Shown here: positions 6,900-12,915 of the stretch, in pieces
Position numbering within the stretch: the first letter of the stretch is position 1
Layout: every line of letters starts with the position of its first letter
NCBI GenBank assembly: GCA_021806845.1
Contig: JAKAPV010000059.1
Coordinates: 1-12,915, forward strand
DNA from: Bacillota bacterium
GTDB lineage: Bacteria > Bacillota > Sulfobacillia > JAJZYS01 > JAJYTV01
Length of the DNA stretch: 12,915 nucleotides
Direction of reading: 5' to 3'
Made by a program: the position numbers and the translations under genes
Notes under the pieces: generated by a model
What the model was told of the DNA's origin: nothing
The model's database searches: none
The model's input: only the letters and a program-made list of their open reading frames with translations

Positions 6900-9154
6900 T
6901 GCATTCGGCGGCCAGAAGCACGGACGCCGCGGACTACGAGGCCGAAGCGATTGGGTACATCGTTGCGCAATGCTCCATCCCGTGGGAGACCGCCCGCGAC
7001 GCTTTACGGAGTGTTGCGCCCGAAGAGCGCTATCTCCGGCAACTGGCGACCTATATTCAAGACACGCCGAATGCTTTGACGAGTGGGCTGTCATCGAGTC
7101 CGCTCATCGTTGACCGTCTCATCGTAGAACTGATTGCACGAGGGGTAACCGGTCTGCGGCGCCCGCGTTGCGCGCTCTGCGGTGAACCCCGGGAACTGCG
7201 ATACCGTTGGGAGAATGGGCGGATCTGCACCAAATGCTTCGTTCGAAACAATAAGGCGCCTTGCTCAGTTTGCAGAAAGCTCAAGCCCGTCGCCACGCGC
7301 CTGGCTGATGGCCGAGCGATGTGCGCTGCCTGCCGAATGCAGGATCAAAGTGCTTGGGAGACTTGTGACGGTTGCGGTCGGAGGCATCACATCGTACGGC
7401 GGGCGGACGGGCGGTCTCTCTGTCAACGATGCTACAAGCGACCGGAGCACACGTGCGGGGGATGCGGACGTCGGGCACCTGCCCATGCTTGGCGAGATGG
7501 CATACCTCTCTGCAAAGGGTGTTACCACGCACCAGACCGCCTTTGTTCCAAGTGCGGACGGATGGGGCCGATTGCCCTTCGTAGCGCAGACGGCGTGTCG
7601 GACGTTTGCCTTCGGTGCTATCGTGCCCCGAAACATCCCTGCGCGAATTGTGGTCAGATGCGCATTTGCGCAAAGTCGTCGGACGGGCGCTATCTCTGCA
7701 CGACCTGCCAACCAAGGCCGTCAAGGCTCTGCGTGCGGTGCGGAAGGATGCGCCCGGCGCAGGCCATCTGGCCAGAAGGACCGGTTTGCTCTACCTGTTA
7801 CGACCGCGGTCTCAACGACAAGGCAGTGTGTTCGGGTTGCGGCGCCACCCGCAGAATCGTGACGGCTCCCCCCCTGCAGTTATGTACTGACTGTGCGCAG
7901 GTCGAGGCGAAGTTTGTGTGCGGGGGGTGCGGTGCAGAAGGCCGGCTGTACGAACGAGGCATGTGCGCTCGCTGCGTTCTCTCGCGTCGACTGGACGACC
8001 TACTCCGAGATGAACAGGGTGAAATGCGCCCGCAACTGGCCGGTGTCTATGAGGCCTTCGTGTCCGTGCCGACTCCTCGCTCAGCGCTGCGTTGGCTGCA
8101 TCGCGGCAAGGGCGCTATTATTCTGCGGGAGCTCATTTCCGGCGGCGCCAAGCTGGCACATGAACTCCTAGATGGACTGCCGGCATCGCGGGAGCTCAGC
8201 TTTCTCCGGGATCTGTTAGTCGCAACTGGAGCGCTACCGCAGCGAGACAGAGATCTCGCCAACCTCGAATCGTGGATGCAACGCTGGTTGGACGAATTCC
8301 CCCTGCGCCGCGAGATCCCTATCCTGGAGGCGTTCGCGCGCTGGGAAGTCTTACGCCGGCTACGTTTCAAGAGCAGGATTGGCAAGCTGCATGCGACTTC
8401 CGCCAAGTGGGCTCGGGTCCGTCTGAAGCTGGCTGGGCAGTTGTTGATATGGTTGGAGGACCGGGGGAAGAGCCTACAGGACTGCTCGCAGACGGACATC
8501 GATGCGTGGCTGATTGGAGGGCGATCCACGCGATATGGGGTCCGAGCGTTTGTCGTCTGGGCGAGAAAGCGGGGGGTGTTGGCTGAGGTACAAGTGCCTG
8601 TCCGATCCCACACATTCAATCCGGAACGGATCACTACGGATGACAGGGTGGCCCTGGTCAAGCGACTATTCGAAGACTCGTCCATAGCTCTCACTGACCG
8701 GGTGGCAGGATGTCTAGTACTCCTGTACGGACAGACTCCAGGACGTCTATCACGGTTGCGGGTGGACGACGTTCAAGAGGATAAGGACCGCGTGTACCTG
8801 AGGTTGGGGCGAGATCGCCTTGAGTTGCAGCATCCGTTGAGCGGGTTGGTTCAGCGTCTGACGCGGGAAAGCACCGGGAGAGCTCTGATCGGTGAGCCGT
8901 CGCGACGTTGGCTCTTTCCAGGAGGGCGCCCGGGTCAGCCTATGGCGGCCGACAGCATGCGTAGCCGACTTGCCGCCATTGGAGTCGTCGTCCGGTCCGC
9001 ACGGAGCTCCGCCCTCATACAGTTGGCCAGCGAAGTGCCCGCCGTCGTCCTCGGCGATCTGCTCGGGCTTAGCTACGGGACGGCGGTAGGATGGGTACGC
9101 CAATCCGGTGGCGATTGGGGAAGGTATGTTAAGCTCCGGATCAACTACGACTGA
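6899..9154 (+). CDS. Nine-zinc-ribbon protein with degenerate tyrosine-recombinase-like C-terminus
   Basis: 751-aa protein starting at ATG 6899 (AAGGGA at 6885-6890, 8-nt spacing; 1-nt overlap with the previous stop). After an N-terminal region of about 90 residues come nine CxxC...CxxC zinc ribbons: 91-113, 122-145, 156-178, 186-208, 216-240, 248-270, 278-300, 311-332 and 341-359, each about 22-25 residues long. Residues 450-560 look like a SAM-like core-binding domain (LIWLEDRGKSLQDCSQTDIDAWL). Residues 570-748 resemble a recombinase catalytic domain: YGQTPGRLSRLRVDDV keeps an Arg (616), but the HxxR box is Arg699-Ser-Ala-Arg702, the LGH box is LLGLS (Leu724) and the nucleophile position is Trp732. 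It is therefore probably not a strand-cutting enzyme but a DNA-recognition or assembly partner of the active recombinase encoded first. Similar uncharacterised proteins occur beside integrases; I give no gene name. Confidence 0.8.
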   Translation: MHSAARSTDAADYEAEAIGYIVAQCSIPWETARDALRSVAPEERYLRQLATYIQDTPNALTSGLSSSPLIVDRLIVELIARGVTGLRRPRCALCGEPRELRYRWENGRICTKCFVRNNKAPCSVCRKLKPVATRLADGRAMCAACRMQDQSAWETCDGCGRRHHIVRRADGRSLCQRCYKRPEHTCGGCGRRAPAHAWRDGIPLCKGCYHAPDRLCSKCGRMGPIALRSADGVSDVCLRCYRAPKHPCANCGQMRICAKSSDGRYLCTTCQPRPSRLCVRCGRMRPAQAIWPEGPVCSTCYDRGLNDKAVCSGCGATRRIVTAPPLQLCTDCAQVEAKFVCGGCGAEGRLYERGMCARCVLSRRLDDLLRDEQGEMRPQLAGVYEAFVSVPTPRSALRWLHRGKGAIILRELISGGAKLAHELLDGLPASRELSFLRDLLVATGALPQRDRDLANLESWMQRWLDEFPLRREIPILEAFARWEVLRRLRFKSRIGKLHATSAKWARVRLKLAGQLLIWLEDRGKSLQDCSQTDIDAWLIGGRSTRYGVRAFVVWARKRGVLAEVQVPVRSHTFNPERITTDDRVALVKRLFEDSSIALTDRVAGCLVLLYGQTPGRLSRLRVDDVQEDKDRVYLRLGRDRLELQHPLSGLVQRLTRESTGRALIGEPSRRWLFPGGRPGQPMAADSMRSRLAAIGVVVRSARSSALIQLASEVPAVVLGDLLGLSYGTAVGWVRQSGGDWGRYVKLRINYD

Positions 9155-9167
9155 GTTGGCCCATACC

Positions 9168-10094
9168 CTAGCTAAACCTTATCCGTGGATCAGCGACTGC
9201 ATAAAGCACATCTGCCAGCAGATTGCCAAACACTGTAATCATACCAATTACGAGCACAAGGTTTACTGTTTCACCATAGTTGAATGCAAAGAGTGAGCCG
9301 ATGAGAGCAGACCCTAGACCCTGCATATGGAAAATCAACTCTAGTACGACTATGTTATTGAATAGTGCCGGCAGCGACATTCCGGCAATCGTGATAATTG
9401 GGAGCAGGGAGTTCCGCAACACATGACGCACCAAAATGCGGTGTTCTGAATATCCTTGTGCCCGTGTGGTTCGTACATAATCGGATCCTAATGCCTCTTC
9501 AATCGCTGTTCGAAAAACTGCAGACCAGCCAGCCACTGTGGGCATAGCCAACGTTACTGCGGGCAAAATCATGTACACTAGCCAGTTGACAAGCCCTTGC
9601 GAGAGAGGACCCGGGTAGGGTCCATTCCCAGGCAGCCAAATTAGCGTCATCGCAAATATATAGATCAGGAGAAGCCCGATCCAAAACGATGGTATCGTGG
9701 ATACGATATAGCTTGCGGCCGAAAGCCACCGACTAAGAGTACTCCCAGGATAAAGCGCTTGAAGCGTTGCTGACAGCACAGCGACCAATAAAGCAAAGCC
9801 GCCGGCCAGAGCCAGGTACTCAAGCGTCGGGGGAGCGACGAGAGATAGATTTTGAAGAAGCCCTCCCCCTTCGATAAGTAGAACCAGCCATCGTACGTAT
9901 TGAATTGGTAGAGGGAGGGTAAGACCGAGCTTTCTGTCTAAGGCAGCTGCTTTGGCAGTTGTGGCATGTTTCCCCAAAAGAATCCAACCTATATTCGCGG
10001 GTATTGTGTGCAGAATCGTAAAGGTAATTACAGTCACGACGAACAGGGTGATCAACGCTCGGGTCACGCGCCGCAACAGGTACATACCCATCAC
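9168..10094 (-). CDS. ABC transporter permease, DppB/OppB type
   Basis: 308-aa inner-membrane permease of the dipeptide/oligopeptide/nickel importer family (BPD_transp_1). An N-terminal membrane segment (about residues 9-29) precedes the DppB signature LGLTLPLPIQYVRWL. Further hydrophobic helices follow, then the EAA loop at about 199-230 (EALGSDYVRTTRAQGYSEHR) that contacts the ATPase, and a typical ending DPRIRFS, so the gene is complete. It starts at GTG 10094 (or ATG 10091) after GGGAGGG in the end of the upstream permease gene, with a 1-nt gap, so the two are translationally coupled. The stop lies only 13 bp from the stop of the convergent zinc-ribbon gene, and no ATPase gene follows. 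AT-richer than nrdJ. Substrate unknown. Confidence 0.9.
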   Translation of the reverse strand: MMGMYLLRRVTRALITLFVVTVITFTILHTIPANIGWILLGKHATTAKAAALDRKLGLTLPLPIQYVRWLVLLIEGGGLLQNLSLVAPPTLEYLALAGGFALLVAVLSATLQALYPGSTLSRWLSAASYIVSTIPSFWIGLLLIYIFAMTLIWLPGNGPYPGPLSQGLVNWLVYMILPAVTLAMPTVAGWSAVFRTAIEEALGSDYVRTTRAQGYSEHRILVRHVLRNSLLPIITIAGMSLPALFNNIVVLELIFHMQGLGSALIGSLFAFNYGETVNLVLVIGMITVFGNLLADVLYAVADPRIRFS

Positions 10095-10095
10095 C

Positions 10096-10992
10096 CTATC
10101 GCCCTCCCGTCAAGCGACCGCTGGGACGTAGCGCTTGTCTGGCCGATTCGCCAATTGAGTACACCGAGAGGATGAGTGCTGAGAACAACACCCCAGGCGG
10201 AACAACTAGCCACCATTGACCAGACACCACATCACGAAAATCAGATGCCATCATGCTGGCCCAATCGAAGCTTCCTACACCTAGTCCTACAAAAGTAGCA
10301 ATCGCAAGGACTAAGACAGAATTCGCGAACTGGCTGGCACCCACAGCTAATATCGTGTCGGTCAAGTTGGGAATAATGTGACGCATAATGAGTCTTGTCT
10401 CGGGATTCCCTACCGCCCGCGCCGCCTGCACATACTCCATCTGGCGAATGAGCAGTACTTGTGATCTTACGACACGGGCAGCGGCCGGCCACGCCGTTAG
10501 TGAAACTGCAAGCACAAGAACTACAGGTGTCGAGCCGTGTGTAACCTCAATGAATAGAACGAGAACTACTTGCGGAATGCTCATGACTCCGTCAGTGATC
10601 CACATTAAGACATTGTCCCACACACCACCTCGCACACCGGCTAAGACCCCAGTCGCGATCCCAATGAACATGACGATTAATGTCGTTACGATTCCAGCGG
10701 CTATAGGCAGTTGGCCACCAAGCATAAGCCTCGCTAATTCATTTTGGCCGAGCACATTAGTGCCCAATGGGAATTTCCAACTTGGTGGTAATAGTTGTTG
10801 ATTCACATTGATGGTCGTTGCATCCTGAAGGTATACGGATGGTCCTATAAACGAAAACACGCAGAGTGCAAACAGAACTATTGTGCCAGACCAAAATCCG
10901 CGACTTCTAGCAATCCCACTGGTGCGCGGTCGTTCATTTGGGGAAACCGCTATCACTTCTGAGCTTCGTGCCACCGATCTGTACATGTTCAT
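10096..10992 (-). CDS. ABC transporter permease, DppC/OppC type
   Basis: 298-aa inner-membrane permease, partner of the DppB-type protein encoded directly downstream. It has an N-terminal cytoplasmic stretch, a first membrane helix (about residues 34-50), the OppC signature FPLGTNVLGQNELARLML (about 74-91), several more helices and an EAA loop at about 186-210 (EYVQAARAVGNPETRLIMRH). Two start codons are possible: ATG 10992 and ATG 10986. The second has AGAGAG at better spacing (6 nt). Both lie in or beside a 9-bp-arm hairpin. The order C then B is the reverse of the common order in dpp/opp operons. No binding protein is encoded upstream and no ATPase downstream, so the pair is either a remnant or depends on subunits encoded elsewhere. 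Confidence 0.88.
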   Translation of the reverse strand: MNMYRSVARSSEVIAVSPNERPRTSGIARSRGFWSGTIVLFALCVFSFIGPSVYLQDATTINVNQQLLPPSWKFPLGTNVLGQNELARLMLGGQLPIAAGIVTTLIVMFIGIATGVLAGVRGGVWDNVLMWITDGVMSIPQVVLVLFIEVTHGSTPVVLVLAVSLTAWPAAARVVRSQVLLIRQMEYVQAARAVGNPETRLIMRHIIPNLTDTILAVGASQFANSVLVLAIATFVGLGVGSFDWASMMASDFRDVVSGQWWLVVPPGVLFSALILSVYSIGESARQALRPSGRLTGGR

Positions 10993-11011
10993 CTCTCTTT
11001 GACATGTACAC
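10934..11011 (-). CDS. Possible 25-codon leader ORF overlapping the DppC-type start
   Basis: The best ribosome site in front of the permease operon, AAGGAG about 6 nt upstream of GTG 11011, does not serve the permease frame. It serves a 25-codon frame (VYMSKRDEHVQIGGTKLRSD and five more residues) that runs past the permease start and stops inside that gene. It could be a translated leader, a remnant, or chance. No similarity is recognised. Confidence 0.25.
   Translation of the reverse strand: MYMSKRDEHVQIGGTKLRSDSGFPK
10980..11010 (-). promoter_or_regulatory. Inverted repeat enclosing the permease translation start
   Basis: TGTACATGT (10980-10988) and ACATGTACA (11002-11010) are perfect 9-bp inverted arms around a 13-nt loop. 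On the mRNA the loop holds AAAGAGAG and the first AUG, and the downstream arm contains the second AUG. It may be a regulatory hairpin or a dyad operator; which one cannot be told from sequence. Confidence 0.45.
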
Positions 11012-11357
11012 TTCCGTCTCCTTCCTTATTTATCTGATACTGGTCGTTTTAGCTATGCACCGCCCTACAGCCTCATCGTCGTCACCCGCCATCTTCCCGT
11101 CCATCGTACTGTGAATGCCCATGCGGATAGTCCCGAGCTCATCGTGGACCATCTCTTGGGCCACAACGGCATCAGCCGCCCACGCCTCGGCAGTGACGCG
11201 AAAGAGGAACTCGATGGACTGTTTGCACGCCACGGTGCAGGCGCGCGGTACCCGAGGGATGTTTCTCGAACCACCCCTCGGCTCCATTCGGTAGCGGCGT
11301 GTGTCTGCGCTTCAGCAGTCACGGCGTCGTACTTCGTCCAATCTTTCGCACCGGCGC

Positions 11358-11390
11358 GGTTGGGGGGCAACCTTCGGTTTCCCCCCAACC
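11358..11390. repeat. Very stable isolated hairpin
   Basis: GGTTGGGGGG (11358-11367) pairs perfectly with CCCCCCAACC (11381-11390). Inside, AACC, loop TTC and GGTT continue the stem after one C/T mismatch, giving a nearly complete 33-nt fold. No gene is adjacent and no T-run follows on either strand. It could be a terminator-like barrier, the end of a lost element, or part of a small RNA. Confidence 0.55.
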
Positions 11391-11543
11391 CCCTTCCATC
11401 CGGATATAAACAGAAGTCCCCGGAACGCCCGAGCATTCAGCACGGTTCGAATATGCCCACCCTACCAGTACACACATTTCGCATGTCGGGGATGCATGCC
11501 GCCACGGCGAATTCCTTGCCAGGTGTGGGATCGCAACGGGGTG

Positions 11544-11568
11544 CCCTGCGCGGCCGCGCCGCGCAGGG
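11544..11568 (-). terminator. GC-rich hairpin just after the crotonase stop
   Basis: CCCTGCGCGG (11544-11553), a 5-nt loop and CCGCGCAGGG (11559-11568) form a perfect 10-bp stem. On the minus strand it begins 5 nt after the stop codon of the crotonase gene. No U-tract follows. Position and stability suggest an end-of-operon structure. Confidence 0.55.
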
Positions 11569-11573
11569 GATTC

Positions 11574-12341
11574 TTAGGCTTTGGCCCCGCGGCGGCTGAA
11601 GAACCTCTCCACGGCCTCGCGGAACTCCGGCTCCGTCGCCGCCAGGCCGAAATAGGCCGCGCCAGCCCTCGTGCCGGCGTCGATGGAGGCGTCGGCGGCC
11701 GCCTGGATAGCGGAGAGAGTGTAGCGCAGGGCGTACCGCGGTGCCCGCCGCAGCTCTGCGATCATCGCCTCGGCCGCGCTGAGGGCCGTTCCCGTGGGGA
11801 CCACCCGCGCCACGATGCCCAGGTCGAGGGCTTCCCCGGCGGACTGCAGGCGGCCGGTCAGGAGGAGCTCTGTGGCGCGACTGCGCCCCACGGAGCGCAT
11901 AAGCCGCGTCGTGCCGCCGAAGCCGGCGACCGCGCCGACCAGGACCTCCGGGTGGCCGAGGCGGCTATCCTCCGCGCAGACGCGCAGGCTGCAGGCCTCC
12001 GCGAGCTCCATGCCGCCGCCGACGGCGTAACCCTCGATCGCGGCGATGCTGACGACGGGCAGTTGCTCGAGCGCGTTGAAGGTGTGCACCGCGAGCTGGG
12101 CGATCTCCCGCACCTGTTCCGGGGAGGAACCGGAGAGCTCGCGCAGGTCCGCCCCGCCCGAGAAGTGGCCGCCCGCCCCCTGGATCACGAGGAAGGAAAC
12201 GCACACCTCGCTGCGCAGTCGCTCGACCGCCTGGGAGAGAGAGGCGAGCAGTTCGCGGTTCATGGCGTTGCGCGCCTCGGGACGGCTCAGCGTGACATAC
12301 GCGACGTCGTCGCGAATCTCGAAGAGCACGGACGATGACAT
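11574..12341 (-). CDS. Enoyl-CoA hydratase/isomerase family (crotonase) protein
   Basis: 255-aa cytoplasmic crotonase-fold enzyme, the normal length for the family. The oxyanion-hole loops are GGHFSGGADL (about residues 57-66) and GYAVGGGMELAEACS (about 104-118). The two glutamates used by classical enoyl-CoA hydratases are present: Glu112 in GGMEL and Glu132 in GHPEVLVG, spaced 20 residues apart as in the rat enzyme. Hydration of a 2-enoyl-CoA is therefore plausible; isomerase or other crotonase activities cannot be excluded. It starts at ATG 12341 behind GGAGG with 6-nt spacing. It lies 53 bp downstream of the RraA-family gene on the same strand, probably one transcript, and is followed at once by a hairpin. 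Composition is like nrdJ, so it is probably resident DNA. Confidence 0.92.
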   Translation of the reverse strand: MSSSVLFEIRDDVAYVTLSRPEARNAMNRELLASLSQAVERLRSEVCVSFLVIQGAGGHFSGGADLRELSGSSPEQVREIAQLAVHTFNALEQLPVVSIAAIEGYAVGGGMELAEACSLRVCAEDSRLGHPEVLVGAVAGFGGTTRLMRSVGRSRATELLLTGRLQSAGEALDLGIVARVVPTGTALSAAEAMIAELRRAPRYALRYTLSAIQAAADASIDAGTRAGAAYFGLAATEPEFREAVERFFSRRGAKA

Positions 12342-12394
12342 GGGACCCCTCCCTGCGCAATCCTTTGGGTGGCCTGGTCGCCCGCGGGCGGCCT

Positions 12395-12915
12395 TTAGAC
12401 CTCGATCGCGCCTCCCAGGCGCTCCAGGTGCCTGCGGAAGCTGTACTCCGGATCCCGGGTCCTCGCCTCCCAGTACTCGTCGAAGCGCAGCTGCTCCCTC
12501 AGTGTCCGTCCGGCCCGCAGGGCCTGCGCCTGGGCGCTCTCGCGCGTCCGGATCGCCTGGGCCCCGGAGAGGACCTCCTCGACCCGCGCCTCCTCGACGA
12601 ACAGCGCGCCGTCGCGATCGGCGAACACCACGTCGTCCAGGCCGACCGCGAAGGCGCCGAACCGGGCAGAATCTAGTGCCCCGGGCTCCACCTTGTCGAG
12701 GCGCTGCGGGCCAGCGGGGCTGGTGCCGTAGGCGAACACCGGGAGCCCGGTCGCGAGCACCTCGCTCGCGTCGCGATAGGCGCCCCAGAGCACGATACCG
12801 GCGATGCCGGCCGCCTGCGCCTCGAGGGTGATGAGGTCCCCGATGCAGCCTTCGTCCAGGCGCCCGGCGTTGTCGATGGTCAGCACGCTGCCCGGAGCTG
12901 CCGACCAGAAGATCG
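12395..12915 (-). CDS. RraA-family protein (aldolase/regulator fold), 5' part cut by window edge
   Basis: About 173 residues are visible and the frame stays open to the right edge, so the N-terminus is missing. The family core is clear: VLTIDNAGRLDEGCIGDL, AAGIAGIVLWGAYRDASEV (with the conserved Arg-Asp pair), LPVFAYGTSPAGPQRLDKVE and DDVVFADRDGALFV. The long C-terminal helical part (RTRESAQAQALRAGRTLREQ, then LRFDEYWEARTRDPEYSFRRHLERL) is seen in stand-alone RraA-like proteins. Characterised relatives are 4-hydroxy-4-methyl-2-oxoglutarate/oxaloacetate aldolases, and the Escherichia coli member inhibits RNase E; which applies here is unknown. It lies upstream of the crotonase gene on the same strand, which favours a metabolic role in acid or CoA-ester breakdown, but that is inference. 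Confidence 0.88.
   Translation of the reverse strand, partial: IFWSAAPGSVLTIDNAGRLDEGCIGDLITLEAQAAGIAGIVLWGAYRDASEVLATGLPVFAYGTSPAGPQRLDKVEPGALDSARFGAFAVGLDDVVFADRDGALFVEEARVEEVLSGAQAIRTRESAQAQALRAGRTLREQLRFDEYWEARTRDPEYSFRRHLERLGGAIEV

Larger units (their letters stand above)
5257..9160 (+). mobile_element. Recombinase / HTH / zinc-ribbon pseudo-recombinase cassette
   Basis: Three co-directional, translationally coupled genes with their own promoter and repeats, lying between GC-rich nrdJ and AT-richer permease genes. The ends are not proven. Both flanks contain TCAACT followed by AGTTGGC: 5259-5264 with 5281-5287 on the left, 9141-9146 with 9154-9160 on the right. The gap between the two halves is 16 bp on the left and 7 bp on the right. 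These may be recombinase-related ends or chance. The layout recalls Tn554 (two tyrosine recombinases plus a small protein) and recombinase-in-trio elements, but domain content and order differ. It carries no cargo unless the permease genes to the right belong to it. Confidence 0.5.
11012..11573. other. About 560 bp without a convincing gene
   Basis: Between the permease start and the crotonase stop I find no reading frame with a ribosome site and a recognisable family. The longest candidate on the minus strand, 11030-11287 (85 codons), has no ribosome site and no recognised relative. Plus-strand frames overlap it and the hairpins. The stretch holds two strong hairpins (11358-11390 and 11544-11568), an AT-rich portion next to the permeases (about 11020-11060), and possibly the permease promoter (GATAAA near 11030-11036 on the minus strand, with no good -35). 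It may be decayed DNA at a junction between foreign and resident segments. Confidence 0.5.

Noticed and set aside
7182..7862. Alternative plus-strand frame inside the zinc-ribbon gene
   Set aside because: The main frame has regular CxxC pairs at constant spacing through the same region, which chance frames would not give. The alternative shows no domain.
7167..7977. Possible DNA tandem repeat or CRISPR-like array, given nine repeated units
   Set aside because: The repetition is at protein level only (cysteine spacing). The DNA units differ too much and there are no identical repeats separated by unique spacers.
5414..9154. Identity with Tn554 (tnpA, tnpB, tnpC)
   Set aside because: Tn554 has two active tyrosine recombinases followed by the small gene. 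Here the small HTH gene is in the middle and the second large protein lacks the nucleophile and carries zinc ribbons. Analogy only.
11030..11287. 85-codon minus-strand ORF upstream of the permeases
   Set aside because: No ribosome site, an in-frame stop shortly upstream, no recognised family and competing frames of equal length. Not supported as a gene, though a remnant cannot be excluded.
11444..11452. GGTTCGAAT, resembling a tRNA T-loop or an attachment-site remnant
   Set aside because: The flanking bases do not form the 5-bp T-stem and no acceptor, D or anticodon arm can be folded around it on either strand.
11301..12338. Plus-strand open frame (345 codons) opposite the crotonase gene
   Set aside because: The minus-strand crotonase is unambiguous, with catalytic residues and a ribosome site. 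The plus frame is its Arg/Gly/Ala-rich mirror and has no ribosome site.

Overview
The window comes from a GC-rich bacterial chromosome. Strong AGGAGG-type ribosome sites, a class II (B12-dependent) ribonucleotide reductase, a GAF/HisKA_3 sensor kinase, and crotonase and RraA-family genes would fit a GC-rich Chloroflexota, actinobacterial or Firmicutes-like lineage. I cannot fix the phylum from the sequence alone. Base composition is mosaic: 1-5244 and 11574-12915 are strongly GC-rich, 5245-9154 is intermediate, and 9155 to about 11060 is visibly AT-richer.

Left block (1-5244). A sensor histidine kinase reads leftward off the window edge. Facing away from it is nrdJ, which starts at TTG 952 behind a perfect AAGGAGG. 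Its upstream region carries two NrdR-box-like sites whose centres lie exactly 31 bp apart. A 343-residue intein interrupts NrdJ at the thiyl-radical cysteine of the NPCSE loop, so the catalytic Cys doubles as the +1 splicing nucleophile. The intein keeps its splicing residues, but the second LAGLIDADG motif has Ser in place of the metal-binding Asp, so the homing endonuclease is probably dead.

Middle block (5245-9160). This is a compact, tightly coupled three-gene cassette and the best candidate here for a poorly described system. It encodes (i) an intact tyrosine recombinase, (ii) a 112-aa Cro/C1-type helix-turn-helix protein, and (iii) a 751-aa protein with nine tandem zinc ribbons fused to a tyrosine-recombinase-like C-terminal half that lacks the catalytic His and Tyr. 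The genes are joined by a stop codon overlapping the next Shine-Dalgarno (SD) sequence and then by a TGATG overlap. A near-consensus promoter (TTGACG, 18 bp, GATAAT) ends 8 bp before the first ATG, which predicts a leaderless message. Two copies of a 17-bp repeat spaced 20 bp apart overlay this promoter, and a third lies 128 bp upstream. A 15-bp-stem hairpin sits between the upstream copy and the promoter. A reasonable model is an active recombinase, a multi-zinc-ribbon DNA-targeting partner and a small regulator acting on the repeats, together forming a self-mobilising cassette inserted downstream of nrdJ.

Right block (9168-12915). Two dipeptide/oligopeptide-type ABC permeases (leftward, order C then B, the reverse of the usual order) lie tail-to-tail with the cassette, with no ATPase or binding-protein gene in view. 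Their start region has a 9-bp-arm hairpin and an overlapping 25-codon reading frame. About 560 bp follow without a convincing gene but with two very stable hairpins. Then comes a leftward pair: a crotonase-family enoyl-CoA hydratase with both catalytic glutamates, preceded by an RraA-family protein cut by the right edge.
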